A DNA stretch of 64,000 nt from Corynebacterium flavescens (lineage in GTDB: Bacteria > Actinomycetota > Actinomycetes > Mycobacteriales > Mycobacteriaceae), in assembly GCF_008693105.1 (NCBI RefSeq), contig NZ_VXKK01000032.1:62001-126000 (forward strand), written 5' to 3'. Position 1 is the stretch's first letter. Every line of letters begins with the position of its first letter. Of the stretch, positions 9,282 to 19,038 are shown piece after piece. A program made the position numbers and the translations under genes. The notes under the pieces are model-generated. The model was not told the origin of the DNA. It made no database searches and saw only the letters and a program-made list of their open reading frames with translations.

Positions 9282-10076
9282 ATGACCGCGAATGTTTCCG
9301 CCTCCGGCGCAGCCGTGAAAGACAACCTCGAAATGCAGGCCATTGGGCTGAACTTCGAGCGCTGGCAAGACGCCGTGGAGGCCGCAATCTCCACCAACCT
9401 TTTGACCGTGACCGGTGAGGTCCGGGGCGGTCAGCTCATCCAGTTCACTGACCCTTCCGGGGCAGAGATCAATATCCTCGCTGTCGAGCCCTTCGCTACT
9501 TACATTGGCTTCGAGGCTGTCACCCAGGCCTTCGCCCACGTAGACATGGTCAACGATGTCCTGGCTTACCTCGAGATTGTTGATCCTTTTGGCACTACCC
9601 TGGCAACTGCCACCGCTAACCTAGCGCAAGGCCCGCTGTTGGCTGATGTAGAGCAGCAGCAATGGCAGCAGGTCGGGATCACCGCGATGGGCCTTGATGT
9701 ACGCCGCTATGCAGACGCCGATTCTTACGAGGCTTCCGAAGGGGCATACCCGGCTACTTTTAACTCCGAGGGTGCCGAAATCGTTGCCAAGGGCTCCGGT
9801 TCTCATGCCCCAACCCCAGCCTGTGAGTTCTCCGCCCGCGTCATGGAATCAGAATGGCGCCACAACCAGCTCACCGGAGAGAAGTTCATGCATCTCATCA
9901 TGGACGGCGCGTTCCCCTTCGACCTTTGCCTGCCCGAGTCTTTCGGCGAACTACCCGAGAAAGGCTCCGTACTTGCAGGAACGGCGCTATTAACGGCCTC
10001 GATTGCACTTCCCACCGGCGGCGGATGCGGCGGCGGGAGCTGTGGCTGCGGCTCCGGAGGCTGCGGCGGACACTAG
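9282..10076 (+). CDS. Unassigned protein with Cys/Gly-rich C-terminal tail
   Basis: 264-residue protein that I do not recognise. The body (about 1-240) is acidic, has no signal peptide or membrane segment and reads like a compact alpha/beta domain. The last 19 residues switch to glycine, cysteine, serine and a final histidine, with four cysteines in CGGGSCGCGSGGC. Such a tail could bind a metal or be a modification or attachment site; this is a guess. TACACT (9269-9274) ends 7 nt before the ATG, so the mRNA is probably leaderless. Divergent from hflX and followed by a membrane protein gene, each with its own upstream signals. Confidence 0.8.
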   Translation: MTANVSASGAAVKDNLEMQAIGLNFERWQDAVEAAISTNLLTVTGEVRGGQLIQFTDPSGAEINILAVEPFATYIGFEAVTQAFAHVDMVNDVLAYLEIVDPFGTTLATATANLAQGPLLADVEQQQWQQVGITAMGLDVRRYADADSYEASEGAYPATFNSEGAEIVAKGSGSHAPTPACEFSARVMESEWRHNQLTGEKFMHLIMDGAFPFDLCLPESFGELPEKGSVLAGTALLTASIALPTGGGCGGGSCGCGSGGCGGH

Positions 10077-10182
10077 TTCGGCCGAGTCTCGATTAGGCAA
10101 CAACTTGGCATCAACCGTCACAGTTCCCTCGGCTTGTTCGCGACAGCCTAGTAGAATCCCAAGTGTCTTTGTGCCTATGAGA

Positions 10183-10230
10183 GTTTGTCCAACAAGGCTT
10201 TTGTCCAACAAGGCTTTTGTTCAACAGGGC
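10183..10230 (+). repeat. Three tandem 16-bp repeats, each containing a short dyad
   Basis: Units at 10183-10198, 10199-10214 and 10215-10230 are near-identical (consensus TTTTGTCCAACAAGGC; unit 3 differs at two positions). Each holds the inverted repeat TTGT-N3-ACAA, weakened in unit 3. The array lies between a TAGAAT box (10152-10157) and the start of the membrane-protein gene at 10270, so it would be in the promoter or leader. Confidence 0.85.
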
Positions 10231-10269
10231 TCCAGCAAGATTCAACACAGTAAGGAGAAGGCGACGTTG

Positions 10270-10830
10270 ATGCAGCTTCCGCTCCCCGGTAACGCCGCAC
10301 ACCGCTACCCGCTAAAGTTTGCGCTGGCGGTCATGCTTGCAGTATCGGCAACCGTCTTCCTCATCGCCACGTTGAAGCTTCCCGGCCTTGTCATTGCGCT
10401 CGCACTGACTGCGGCAGCTTGGCTGATGTTTAATTCGCGCCCGGCTTCCTCTGAGCAAATTGCGCTACGCAACTCCATCCGCCTGTCCGCAGAGGACCTA
10501 CAGGACGTCATCATAGAGTTTCAAGACTTTGAGCTGAGTGAGGACACCGAGGCCATCGCGGATCGCACCCTGCACCGCCCTGCACTGCTCGACCTCGACT
10601 GCGCTTCCCCGGAAATTGAGGCTTTTCACTTCGACCTCGCCGGTGCACGGCGCTTCCTACGCCGGCTCAACACGCGGCTACAGTTCTCTAGCGTCACCAA
10701 TGATGAGCTAGAAACCCTGCTTAAAGTCACTGACAAGCGCGCCGCAGAGCTCAAGGACAGCTGGCTTTTGGCCCGCAAGGCGGCGCTTGCCTTAGGCACA
10801 GACTACAACCGCCGCAAGAACCAAGACTAA
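10270..10830 (+). CDS. Unassigned membrane protein
   Basis: 186-residue protein that I do not recognise. Two adjacent hydrophobic segments at about 17-35 and 38-55 form a membrane hairpin. They are followed by a cytoplasmic-looking, charged helical region with leucine- and acid-rich stretches. AAGGAG at 10252-10257 is well spaced for a TTG at 10267 and also usable for the ATG at 10270; the ATG is given. Its stop codon overlaps the stop of the convergent dapF by three bases. The repeat array at 10183-10230 precedes it. Confidence 0.75.
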   Translation: MQLPLPGNAAHRYPLKFALAVMLAVSATVFLIATLKLPGLVIALALTAAAWLMFNSRPASSEQIALRNSIRLSAEDLQDVIIEFQDFELSEDTEAIADRTLHRPALLDLDCASPEIEAFHFDLAGARRFLRRLNTRLQFSSVTNDELETLLKVTDKRAAELKDSWLLARKAALALGTDYNRRKNQD

Positions 10831-11672
10831 AGGCTCGTTTGGCCCTCGGCCACTATTTTCGAAGGCCCGGTCAGCCTAGATCCGCCATCGAAAATATCGA
10901 CCTGCACTTGGCCGCCTGGGACGTTGACGGTGACGCTTCCGGTTCCAAAGCCGCCGTCGGCAAGCGCGGCGCGAGCTGCAGCAACGGTGCCTGTCCCGCA
11001 CGAGCGAGTCTCCCCGACCCCGCGCTCGAAGACGCGCATGTGCACCTGCCCCTCCTCCAAGGGGGTAAGAACCTCCACGTTGACGCCCGCAGGGAAGAAG
11101 TCTGCATCATAGTCGGGTTGGACAAAGCTCAGTTCTCCCAGACGGCGGGGCGTCAGGCCGGGCACGACGGCAGCCAAGTGCGGGTTGCCCATATCGACGC
11201 CCAAGCCGGCGAAGCGCTCGCCCGCCATCGACGCCGTAGAGACACCCGTGACCTTGGCTTCTCCCATTTCCACGCTGACGACGGCGTCATTAGCATCCCA
11301 CGATTCCACCACGACTGGCTTGGCACCCGCGCGCGTGCCCACGGTAAACGCATCTGAGGACACCAGCCCGTGCGAGCGCAACCAATGAGCGAAGACGCGC
11401 GTGCCATTGCCACACATTTCGGCAACGGAGCCATCGGCGTTGCGATAGTCCATGAACCAGTCATCCTCAGCGATTCCGGGAGCCAGGGCGGAAACCTCGC
11501 CCGCCTGCAGGAGCGCGCCCGCGCGCACGACGCGCAAAAGCCCATCTGCACCTATGCCTGCTCGGCGGTCACACAGCAGGGCGACGCGCTCCGGCGCGAG
11601 CGGGCGCTCCGCTGCATAATCCTCAACGATAATGAAGTCATTTTCGGTTCCGTGGCCTTTTGCAAATTTCAT
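10827..11672 (-). CDS. dapF: Diaminopimelate epimerase
   Basis: Cofactor-free racemase that converts LL- to meso-diaminopimelate, the precursor of lysine and of the peptidoglycan cross-link. 281 residues. Both catalytic cysteines are present: AEMCGNGTR (~87) and ETRSCGTGT (~225). The N-terminus [10 protein letters not shown] is typical. TAGGAT (11680-11685) lies 7 nt before the ATG, so besides read-through from miaA it may have a private leaderless promoter inside the end of miaA. The dapA and dapB genes of the same pathway lie about 25 kb away. Confidence 0.96.
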   Translation of the reverse strand: MKFAKGHGTENDFIIVEDYAAERPLAPERVALLCDRRAGIGADGLLRVVRAGALLQAGEVSALAPGIAEDDWFMDYRNADGSVAEMCGNGTRVFAHWLRSHGLVSSDAFTVGTRAGAKPVVVESWDANDAVVSVEMGEAKVTGVSTASMAGERFAGLGVDMGNPHLAAVVPGLTPRRLGELSFVQPDYDADFFPAGVNVEVLTPLEEGQVHMRVFERGVGETRSCGTGTVAAARAALADGGFGTGSVTVNVPGGQVQVDIFDGGSRLTGPSKIVAEGQTSL

Positions 11673-11682
11673 GCGCGCAATC

Positions 11683-12582
11683 CTACCCCACGATTTTTAG
11701 GGCCTGCGCCGCAGTATCTCCTTGCGCGTCGAGCCAATGAACTCTTCGATCGCGGTTGAACCATGAACGCTGACGCCGCACGTAGCGCCGGGTGCCGTAG
11801 ATGGTCTGTTCCAGGGCTTCTTCCCAGGTCAGCTCACCGGTGAGGAAGGAAAGAACCTGCGCGTAGCCGATGGCACGCCCGGCGGTGGACTGGGCCACCA
11901 GGCCGCGCTCTTGCAGCAAACGCGCCTCATCTTCCAGACCGCGCTCGAACATCTGCCGCGTACGCAGCTCGATACGCGGGTTGAGCCACTCCCCCGTAGT
12001 TTTTAGCCCCAGTATGCGCGTACCCCACCGCGGTTCGGCGTCCTTGGGAGGCTGGCTGGCTTGGAAAGGCCTCCCAGTAAGCTCGATGACCTCCAGAGCC
12101 CGCACAGTGCGGCGCGGATCATTGTCCTCGATGATCAGCGCGGCGGCAGGGTCTACCGCGGCTAGCTCTGCGTGTAGTTCTGCAGTACCAATCTCACGCC
12201 GCCTCTGCTCATACTTCGCCCTGACCTGTGGATCAGTCGGCGGGAACTGCCAGTCATCGATGAGGGATTGGACGTAGAGCATGGACCCGCCAACGAGCAG
12301 CGGTACCTTGCCGCGGGCCATGATGTCCTCGACGTCGCGGATGGCGGCTTCTTGGTAGCGCGCCACCGACGCCGGTTCGGTGACATCCCACACGTCGAGC
12401 TGATGGTGTGGTATCCCCTCGCGCTCGTCCGGCATCAACTTCGCGGTACCAATGTCCATCCCCCGGTAGAGCTGCATGGAATCGACGTTTACTACCTCGC
12501 CGTCGAGCGCGTGCGCCAGGGCCAATCCCAGCGCGGACTTTCCCGAGGCCGTGGGCCCGACCACGGCAATAGGTTTTATCAT
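11683..12582 (-). CDS. miaA: tRNA dimethylallyltransferase
   Basis: Transfers a dimethylallyl group to N6 of A37 in tRNAs reading codons that start with U; MiaB, encoded 4 kb away, then methylthiolates the product. 299 residues, normal length. The P-loop [15 protein letters not shown] is at residues 8-22; [21 protein letters not shown]-like LIDDWQFPP and [15 protein letters not shown] are family motifs. It starts 2 bp after the stop of the upstream gene at 12584 and ends 11 bp before dapF, so the three form an operon. Confidence 0.96.
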   Translation of the reverse strand: MIKPIAVVGPTASGKSALGLALAHALDGEVVNVDSMQLYRGMDIGTAKLMPDEREGIPHHQLDVWDVTEPASVARYQEAAIRDVEDIMARGKVPLLVGGSMLYVQSLIDDWQFPPTDPQVRAKYEQRRREIGTAELHAELAAVDPAAALIIEDNDPRRTVRALEVIELTGRPFQASQPPKDAEPRWGTRILGLKTTGEWLNPRIELRTRQMFERGLEDEARLLQERGLVAQSTAGRAIGYAQVLSFLTGELTWEEALEQTIYGTRRYVRRQRSWFNRDRRVHWLDAQGDTAAQALKIVG

Positions 12583-12583
12583 C

Positions 12584-13189
12584 TCAAAGCTCCCATCCGG
12601 CTACGTAGCGACCCACGCCGAGGGTGGCATCTGCGGCTACAAGCTCCGCACTACGCGGACCCAGCCGCGCAAGCTCCTCCCACAGTTGGGGCTCTTGCAC
12701 ACCCGCGGCCGCAAGCGCATCCTTGTCACAGGGCTCGACATCTCGCCCGGCGCATACCTTTTGGCACCAGTGGTGGGTGTGTACTGCGCCTTCGACAAGC
12801 GCAAGCGGCGCCCGCTGTGTCAACCCGGCACTACCGTCAACGACGACGACGGTGAGCGTATCCTCGCGCGGCACACCCAGGTTCGCGCGCGATTCCTCGA
12901 CGCCCAGTCCTGGCACGAAGCTTAAAACGTAGCGCGCCAAAAGCTCCGGCAGGAAGATCCCCGCGCCCACGCTAAGCGACGCCGCCCCCCACGCCCGGAA
13001 ACTCCCCTCAAGGCCCGTGCGCCAACGCTTATCCCTCGAGCCCACAATATCCACTTTCTCGATACCCGCCTTCATGGCCGAACGCGCGCACTGTACGGCA
13101 GCTTCGAGCAGGATGCGGCTGGGGGCGTCCGCAGGGGAAAGCTCGCGGACGAGGGCGGGGCTGGAGGGCATCACCATTATTCTTCTCAT
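12584..13189 (-). CDS. Conserved actinobacterial protein, class III extradiol dioxygenase-like
   Basis: 201-residue protein whose position directly upstream of miaA matches the M. tuberculosis Rv2728c arrangement as I recall it. Homologues are annotated as class III extradiol dioxygenase (LigB)-like. It contains a VVVVDGSAG strand, a [11 protein letters not shown] stretch and a C-terminal [10 protein letters not shown] full LigB metal site is not evident, so catalysis is doubtful. The start is uncertain: ATGs at 13189, 13177 and 13171 are all in frame. It is divergent from the DUF349 gene. Confidence 0.7.
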   Translation of the reverse strand: MRRIMVMPSSPALVRELSPADAPSRILLEAAVQCARSAMKAGIEKVDIVGSRDKRWRTGLEGSFRAWGAASLSVGAGIFLPELLARYVLSFVPGLGVEESRANLGVPREDTLTVVVVDGSAGLTQRAPLALVEGAVHTHHWCQKVCAGRDVEPCDKDALAAAGVQEPQLWEELARLGPRSAELVAADATLGVGRYVAGWEL

Positions 13190-13340
13190 TGATTGACCAT
13201 CTTAGCCGCGGGGAAGGAACATAATTAAAAGTTCCTCCTCCGCGAGCAAGTGGTTCGCGGTAGGGTAAAGAGTCGAATGTGACGTAATCATTGGCAGCCG
13301 TGTCGCGCGGCGTATGTGTATTTTATAAGGACGGTTCAAG

Positions 13341-14645
13341 ATGACCCCCATCCCCAGCCCAGGTGCAATGCCCAAGAAGGGTCCGCGCCCGAGCGGCCAG
13401 TCTGCGATAGTCTCCACTCCTGCTCGCAGCAATCCAGCTGATTGGGGCCGCGTGGCCGAAGACGGAACCGTGTACGTCACGGGCCCCGAGGGAGAGCGCA
13501 AGATCGGACAGTGGCAGGCTGGCACGCCGGCCGAGGGTTTGGCGCACTATGGATCCCGCTATGACGATCTCGCCACGGAAGTCGAGCTTTTGGAGGCTCG
13601 CCTCAAAGCGCACCCTGCGGAGGCGGAATCGATCAAGGCCAGCGCCAAGGAGCTGCAACTAGGCCTCCCTGAGGCGGCAGTCATCGGTGACATTGCGGCT
13701 TTGGATACTCGCCTTTTAGACATCATCGAGCACTCCGTTAAGGCCGGAGAAGCCGCGGCACAGCAGCGCCAAGAGCGGCGCGCCGAGGCAATCGCGGCCA
13801 AGGAGAAGCTCGCCAACGAGGCGGAGGCCATTGCGGCAGAATCCACTGAATGGCGCGCGGCCGGCGATCGCATCCGCGAGATTCTTGAGGAATGGAAGCA
13901 GATCAAGGGCATCGATCGCAAGAGCGATGACGCGCTGTGGAAGCGCTACTCGCGTGCCCGTGATTCCTTCAATCGTCGGCGCGGCGCACACTTTGCCGAG
14001 CTTGATCGCAACCGGGCCACGGCGCGGAAGAAGAAGGAAGACCTCGTCGAGCGAGCACGCGCGCTCCAGGAATCCACGGATTGGGCCGAGACCGCCCGTG
14101 CATACCGCGATCTTATGACCGAATGGAAGGCAGCCGGGCGCGCCCCCCGCGAGGTCGATGACAAGCTGTGGGCCGCATTCCGGGCCGCCCAAGATCACTT
14201 CTTCGATGCCCGCAACGCCGTCAACGATGAGCGCGACAAGGAATTTGCCTCCAACGCGGCAGCCAAGGACGCGCTTATCGCTGAATATGATGCGCAAATT
14301 GATCCTGCGCATTCGATCGATGCAGCAAAAGCCAAGCTACGTGAGTTGCAGGAAAAGTGGGAAGAGATTGGTTTCGTCCCGCGCGCCCAGGTTCGCGAGT
14401 ACGAGGCTAAGATCGAGGCCCTAGAAAAGCGCGTCTCCGCGGCAGAAGAGCAGCAGTGGCGCCGCACGGATCCTGAGGCGCAGGCTCGTGCCGCCCAGTT
14501 CCAGGCCAAGGTCGATGACTTCGAGGCCCAAGCGCAAGCCGCTGAGGCGAAGGGAGACTCTTCACGGGCCGCCTCCCTGCGTGCGCAGGCTGAGCAATGG
14601 CAAGAATTCGCTGACGTGGCTGCACGCGCAATTAACGACAACTAA
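13341..14645 (+). CDS. DUF349 domain-containing protein
   Basis: 434-residue, highly charged, almost entirely helical cytoplasmic protein. It has repeated DUF349 units recognisable by W-K motifs such as ILEEWKQIKGIDRKSDDALWKRY, split by position around residues 180-200, and DLMTEWKAAGRAPREVDDKLW around 255-275. Coiled coil is likely from about 130 to the end. The short N-terminus is proline- and basic-rich. The function of DUF349 is unknown; the M. tuberculosis counterpart is Rv2731 in the same neighbourhood. AAGGAC lies about 8 nt before the ATG. The next gene begins directly after its stop codon. Confidence 0.88.
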   Translation: MTPIPSPGAMPKKGPRPSGQSAIVSTPARSNPADWGRVAEDGTVYVTGPEGERKIGQWQAGTPAEGLAHYGSRYDDLATEVELLEARLKAHPAEAESIKASAKELQLGLPEAAVIGDIAALDTRLLDIIEHSVKAGEAAAQQRQERRAEAIAAKEKLANEAEAIAAESTEWRAAGDRIREILEEWKQIKGIDRKSDDALWKRYSRARDSFNRRRGAHFAELDRNRATARKKKEDLVERARALQESTDWAETARAYRDLMTEWKAAGRAPREVDDKLWAAFRAAQDHFFDARNAVNDERDKEFASNAAAKDALIAEYDAQIDPAHSIDAAKAKLRELQEKWEEIGFVPRAQVREYEAKIEALEKRVSAAEEQQWRRTDPEAQARAAQFQAKVDDFEAQAQAAEAKGDSSRAASLRAQAEQWQEFADVAARAINDN

Positions 14646-15752
14646 GTGCAACTGGTGCAAATAGCGCCGCCCCCTCTAGGGGCGGCGGAGCCGGGCGATT
14701 GCATCCGCACTTTCGTATTTTGCGCGAACTTGGCAGCCCAAGAAGCATGTGGCGACGCGGCGGCATCAACCACCACCCACCGCGTGCTTCAGGGTCTGCG
14801 CGGATCGAGCGAGTATCGCGGATACTTATTCGGGGTCGTTGCCCACCCTCCCACCCTCGGGGAAGTGTCTTCTCTGGGATTCGTTTCCGTTCCCGCAGCC
14901 GCTCCTTCGCCGGAGTTGGACTGCGAAGGATTCATCAATATCTCCTTGCCGCTCAAGGAAGACACTTCCACCGCAGAGATCGAGCTTGTCTTTGCTCCTG
15001 AATATTTGCCCTTGCCCGGTGAAGAATTCGACCCAGATGCGCGCGAGCTTGCGCTGTGGATGGCGCGCACAGCCCTAGATCTCGTGCGCCGTCTTGGACG
15101 CGACATAGCCCAGGTGGGTCTTCTGCACCCGCCAGGCCTCTCATCCCAGAAGGACGCGCTAGCGGGCGTATACGCGGAGCTGGGCTTCGAACTGCGACAT
15201 AGCGAGCAGCAGCTGGTCAGTGAGATTGCCTCGAACCCAGTCACCCCACTCATCACACCGGGGCTGAGCGCGCAGGTATGGCCGGACTATGATATTCCCG
15301 AGCGCTACCTCGACGATGTCACGCGCCTCCTTACCCTCGCCACCGCAGACTCTCATCACGGAAAACTGACGGTCGCGCCCCAGCCCTGGGACCGCGAACG
15401 CTTGGCTCAGGCACGCTCTCGCATCCGCGTCCGCCGCGCGCACACTCTCTTGGCCGCTGTGCTCGACTCCGATGGGCAAGTCCTAGCTTTGACCGAGCTG
15501 GCGCGCCAAGAAGATGCCGATCCCCAAGTATGCGAGTGGACGCTGACCGTGAGCGACCGCTCTTATCGCGGCCGTGGGCTGGCCATGTTGGCCAAGCTAG
15601 TCGCACTCCACAAAGTAAACGCCTATTGGCCACACGTGCGCCGCGCCTACTTCTCCCTAGCGGCCGAGGATAAGGCCATGGCAGCCATCTACGCTCACCT
15701 TGGGGCAAAAGTCATCTCCCAGGCCTCGGCGTGGGAGAAGAAGTTGCGCTAG
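14646..15752 (+). CDS. GNAT family N-acetyltransferase
   Basis: 368-residue protein with two GNAT-like halves. The C-terminal half shows the acetyl-CoA motif RSYRGRGLAMLAKL near residue 305 and ends in the typical IYAHLGAKV strand. The N-terminal half is degenerate. The substrate is unknown. Translation probably begins at the GTG at 14646, directly after the DUF349 stop codon; another in-frame GTG lies three codons later. No clear ribosome-binding site is visible, suggesting coupled translation. It ends 0 bp from the stop codon of the convergent membrane-protein gene. Confidence 0.8.
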   Translation: MQLVQIAPPPLGAAEPGDCIRTFVFCANLAAQEACGDAAASTTTHRVLQGLRGSSEYRGYLFGVVAHPPTLGEVSSLGFVSVPAAAPSPELDCEGFINISLPLKEDTSTAEIELVFAPEYLPLPGEEFDPDARELALWMARTALDLVRRLGRDIAQVGLLHPPGLSSQKDALAGVYAELGFELRHSEQQLVSEIASNPVTPLITPGLSAQVWPDYDIPERYLDDVTRLLTLATADSHHGKLTVAPQPWDRERLAQARSRIRVRRAHTLLAAVLDSDGQVLALTELARQEDADPQVCEWTLTVSDRSYRGRGLAMLAKLVALHKVNAYWPHVRRAYFSLAAEDKAMAAIYAHLGAKVISQASAWEKKLR

Positions 15753-16361
15753 CTAGTCTTGGTGTCGGTGGCGGGCTGCGGCTTGGCGGCGCCTATCGTC
15801 GACAAGCAGGGGATTCTCCTCGGCGGGGGCGTTAAATGCCACCTCGGACTGCAGGCGCGCTACGGAATCGAGTTCCCCAGCCGCCGCGCGAGCTCGCGCT
15901 TCCGCCTCCTGCTGAGCTGGGCTGCGACGCAGCGCGACCAGGCTATAGGCCAAGAAAGCAGCGCCGCTTGCCACCACCGCCAGCCACATGCCGATACCAG
16001 GGCCGTCACCAGTGGATCCGCGGAACCAGAAACCCCACAGCGAGATGAAGAAGGCTACCGTCACCATCATCCACGCCACTAGACCAAGGTTGGTGCGGTG
16101 AGTAAGAAGGGTGAGGGGGGTGAGGATACCCAGGCCAAGAAGCCGCAACCACGCCGCAACAACTTCCATCAGCGAGATCTTGACCCCTTCGCTGCCTACC
16201 CCAAGGAGCAATGCCTCCCAACCGTGGGCTGAGCCCGCGTAGGGAAGAACCAGCGAGAGGTAGAAGGCCACCGCCGCAACCGCCAAGGTGATCGATTGAT
16301 TGCGCAAATCCATCTTCTTGGCGGCCTGACGCTCGGCCTCGTGGGCACTCTTTTCACTCAT
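15753..16361 (-). CDS. Conserved membrane protein (Rv2732c-like position)
   Basis: 202-residue protein with four hydrophobic segments at about 22-42, 68-85, 92-112 and 122-142. The N-terminus is charged and the C-terminal tail is Ala/Arg/Glu-rich and cytoplasmic, ending in basic and His residues. I know no function. Its position next to miaB matches Rv2732c/Rv2733c in mycobacteria. It starts 11 bp after miaB. TAGGGT lies 8 nt before the ATG, so it may also have its own leaderless promoter. Confidence 0.75.
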   Translation of the reverse strand: MSEKSAHEAERQAAKKMDLRNQSITLAVAAVAFYLSLVLPYAGSAHGWEALLLGVGSEGVKISLMEVVAAWLRLLGLGILTPLTLLTHRTNLGLVAWMMVTVAFFISLWGFWFRGSTGDGPGIGMWLAVVASGAAFLAYSLVALRRSPAQQEAEARARAAAGELDSVARLQSEVAFNAPAEENPLLVDDRRRQAAARHRHQD

Positions 16362-16372
16362 AAAGCACTACC

Positions 16373-17899
16373 CTACTCCGTGCAGCAACCCGCGCCGGTG
16401 GCAGCGGAATCCCGTATCGTGGGCAGGCCAAGCCCCACGCCGACGGGCGCGGTCGTGGGTGTCTTCCCCGCGGCCGACATATCTCCGGCCTTGGTGCGCC
16501 TATGCCCGGTTATTCCCGAGTCGGCGACGAGGAAGAAGGAACCCGCGTCGGTGACGCGCGTGTGCACTACGTCTCCCGGGCGAATCTCCCCCGCCATCTC
16601 CTTCCCCTCCACGGTCGCGGGTGCGAAGTGGACCAGCCTGCCATCGCGAGCGCGACCACTGAGGCGATGGGTCTCATCGTTCTTGCGGCCGCCCTCGGAC
16701 TGCACAAGCAGCTCTACGTCGGTGCCGATGAGGCGGGAGTTCTCCTCCGCCTGAATACGATCCTGCAGGGCCACTAGGCGCTCGAAACGCTCTTGAACCA
16801 CCGCTTTGGGTACCTGCTCTGCCATATCTGCGGCAGGCGTGCCCGGACGCAGCGAATACTGGAAAGTATAGGCGGAGGCGAAACGAGCGCGCTCAACTAC
16901 ATCGAGCGTAGCCTGGAAGTCTTCCTCCGTCTCGCCCGGGAATCCGACGATGATGTCCGTGGTAATGGCGGCGTGCGGCATCTTCTCCCGAACTTCCTCG
17001 AGGATCCCTAGGAACTTGCGCGAACGATAGGAACGGCGCATTTCCTTAAGAACCCTGTCGGATCCGGATTGCAGGGGCATATGCAGCTGGGGACATACCG
17101 CGGGAGTCTCGGCCATTGCCTCGATGACATCCGAGCTAAACTCTGCCGGGTGCGGGGAGGTAAAACGCAGCCGCTCCAGGCCTTCAATCTGGCCAACTGC
17201 ACGCAAGAGCTTGGAGAAGGCAAACTTGTCTCGTGGCAGATCCGGATCGGCAAAGTTCACGCCATAGGCATTGACGTTTTGACCCAGCAGCGTGATTTCG
17301 GAAACCCCCTGCTCCACGAGAGCTTGCACCTCAGCCAAGATGTCGCCGGGGCGGCGGTCCTCTTCCTTGCCGCGCAGGGAAGGAACGATGCAGAAGGTGC
17401 ACGTATTATTGCAGCCTACCGACACAGAGACCCATCCTGCGTAGGCCGATTCACGCTTGGCGGGCAACACCGAGGGGAAGGCTTCGAGGGAATCGACGAT
17501 CTCGACTTGGGCCTCATTGTTGTGGCGGGCTCGCTCGAGAAGCGCCGGCAGCGCCCCCATGTTGTGGGTGCCGAATACGGCGTCGACCCACGGGGCGTTA
17601 TCTAGAACAGTGTCCTTGTCCTTTTGCGCCAAGCAGCCGCCGACGGCGATCTGCATGCCGGGGTGATTGTCCTTGACCTTCTTTAAGGCGCCCAGGGTGC
17701 CGTAGAGCCTTTTGTCAGCATTGTCGCGGACGGCGCAGGTATTAAAGACCACGAGGTCTGGGTCCGAGTCCTTGGCCGCGCTGTAGCCGGCCTGCTCTAA
17801 GAGGCCGGAGATTCGCTCGGAGTCGTGGACATTCATCTGACAGCCAAAGGTTCGCACCTCATAGGTGCGAGGTGCTGATGGGGTATTTGACGCGCTCAC
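16373..17899 (-). CDS. miaB: tRNA-2-methylthio-N6-dimethylallyladenosine synthase
   Basis: Radical-SAM enzyme that adds a methylthio group to i6A37 made by MiaA. 508 residues. N-terminal cluster cysteines lie in TFGCQMN (~20), FNTCAVRD (~55) and VGGCLAQ (~89). The radical-SAM CNNTCTFC motif is near 165-172. A TRAM domain follows at about 375-445 and a ~50-residue Gly/Ala/Thr tail ends in GCCTE, longer than in E. coli MiaB. The start is a GTG at 17899 with TAGAAT 8 nt upstream, so probably leaderless. Confidence 0.95.
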   Translation of the reverse strand: MSASNTPSAPRTYEVRTFGCQMNVHDSERISGLLEQAGYSAAKDSDPDLVVFNTCAVRDNADKRLYGTLGALKKVKDNHPGMQIAVGGCLAQKDKDTVLDNAPWVDAVFGTHNMGALPALLERARHNNEAQVEIVDSLEAFPSVLPAKRESAYAGWVSVSVGCNNTCTFCIVPSLRGKEEDRRPGDILAEVQALVEQGVSEITLLGQNVNAYGVNFADPDLPRDKFAFSKLLRAVGQIEGLERLRFTSPHPAEFSSDVIEAMAETPAVCPQLHMPLQSGSDRVLKEMRRSYRSRKFLGILEEVREKMPHAAITTDIIVGFPGETEEDFQATLDVVERARFASAYTFQYSLRPGTPAADMAEQVPKAVVQERFERLVALQDRIQAEENSRLIGTDVELLVQSEGGRKNDETHRLSGRARDGRLVHFAPATVEGKEMAGEIRPGDVVHTRVTDAGSFFLVADSGITGHRRTKAGDMSAAGKTPTTAPVGVGLGLPTIRDSAATGAGCCTE

Positions 17900-17988
17900 G
17901 CTTGGCCATTCTAACGGCCAGATCTTTCAACTCATAACACCCTTCCTTCCGCCTCAATGCGCGTATGGTTTTGCACCAGCAAGCGTTT

Positions 17989-18007
17989 TATCTATAGGGT
18001 AATAGAA
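17989..18007 (+). promoter_or_regulatory. AmtR-like operator upstream of gluA
   Basis: CTAT (17992-17995), six bases, then ATAG (18002-18005) followed by AAA matches the AmtR consensus tttCTAT-N6-AtAGaaA recalled from C. glutamicum. It lies about 190 bp upstream of gluA. AmtR is the nitrogen-starvation repressor, so glutamate uptake would be derepressed on nitrogen limitation. Confidence 0.6.
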
Positions 18008-18172
18008 AGGTGCTTTGCCTCCCCGCGGCTCAATCATCGACACTTAAGGACCTTGGAGATAAATCACTGGTCAACGACCACTTTATTTATAAGGTTCGGA
18101 TTGTTATTCATCCGTTACCGGAACTAGCGCCGTAGCAGCTCGAAAGTCACCTACTATCCCAATATGTTTCAG

Positions 18173-18197
18173 TTCACAATAGACAAGGACATGTGAA
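18173..18197 (+). promoter_or_regulatory. Dyad enclosing the gluA ribosome-binding site
   Basis: TTCACA (18173-18178) and TGTGAA (18192-18197) are perfect inverted repeats with a 13-nt loop containing AAGGA, and the second arm abuts the ATG. It could fold in the mRNA or serve as a DNA operator. Confidence 0.45.
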
Positions 18198-18977
18198 ATG
18201 AATGATTCTGTGCTCAACCCCGCTGGTGACGCAGCGGTCGGCACTCCGATGATAAAGATTGAGGGCGTCAATAAGTACTTTGATGACTTCCATGCTCTCA
18301 CCGACATCAACTTGGAGATCGGACACGGGGAAGTCGTCGTCGTTCTTGGTCCTTCGGGCTCCGGCAAGTCAACACTCTGCCGAACCATCAACCGCCTCGA
18401 GACCATCGAGGAAGGCACCATTTCGATCGACAGCAAGATTCTGCCCGAGGAGGGAAACCAGCTGGCGAAGCTCCGGGCGGATGTCGGAATGGTTTTCCAG
18501 CAATTCAATCTCTTTCCTCACCTGAGCATCAAAGAGAATGTCACTCTCGGCCCCATCAAGGTACGCAAGATGAAGAAGGCCGAGGCAGACAAGCTGGCTA
18601 TGCAATTGCTTGATCGCGTCGGCATCGCCACCCAGGCGGAGAAGTACCCGGCGCAGCTTTCGGGCGGCCAGCAGCAGCGTGTGGCCATCGCCCGCGCGCT
18701 GGCCATGAGGCCCAAGGTCATGCTTTTCGACGAACCCACTTCGGCCCTCGACCCTGAAATGGTCAACGAGGTCCTCGACGTCATGACTGACCTGGCAAAG
18801 GAAGGCATGACGATGGTCGTGGTCACCCACGAGATGGGCTTCGCCCGCAAGGCCGCGGACCGAATCCTGTTCATGGCTGATGGCGAGATCGTCGAGGATA
18901 CCGACCCCGAGTCCTTCTTCAACAATCCTCAGTCCAGCCGTGCCAAGGATTTCTTGGGCAAGATCTTGCATCACTAA
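18198..18977 (+). CDS. gluA: Glutamate ABC transporter ATP-binding protein
   Basis: ATPase subunit of the polar amino acid importer GluABCD, acting on the cytoplasmic face. 259 residues. Walker [10 protein letters not shown] is at ~51, the signature LSGGQQQR near 153 and Walker [14 protein letters not shown] near 175. The ATG at 18198 has AAGGAC 8 nt upstream. A second in-frame ATG at 18249 (MIKIEGV) would match the length I recall for C. glutamicum GluA, so the first 17 residues may be an extension or mis-start. It heads the operon gluABCD. Confidence 0.96.
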   Translation: MNDSVLNPAGDAAVGTPMIKIEGVNKYFDDFHALTDINLEIGHGEVVVVLGPSGSGKSTLCRTINRLETIEEGTISIDSKILPEEGNQLAKLRADVGMVFQQFNLFPHLSIKENVTLGPIKVRKMKKAEADKLAMQLLDRVGIATQAEKYPAQLSGGQQQRVAIARALAMRPKVMLFDEPTSALDPEMVNEVLDVMTDLAKEGMTMVVVTHEMGFARKAADRILFMADGEIVEDTDPESFFNNPQSSRAKDFLGKILHH

Positions 18978-19038
18978 GACCTCCAGTCGAATTTCCTCCC
19001 TCCAGCTCATCCAACCCACTCATCAAGGAGAAAATCTC

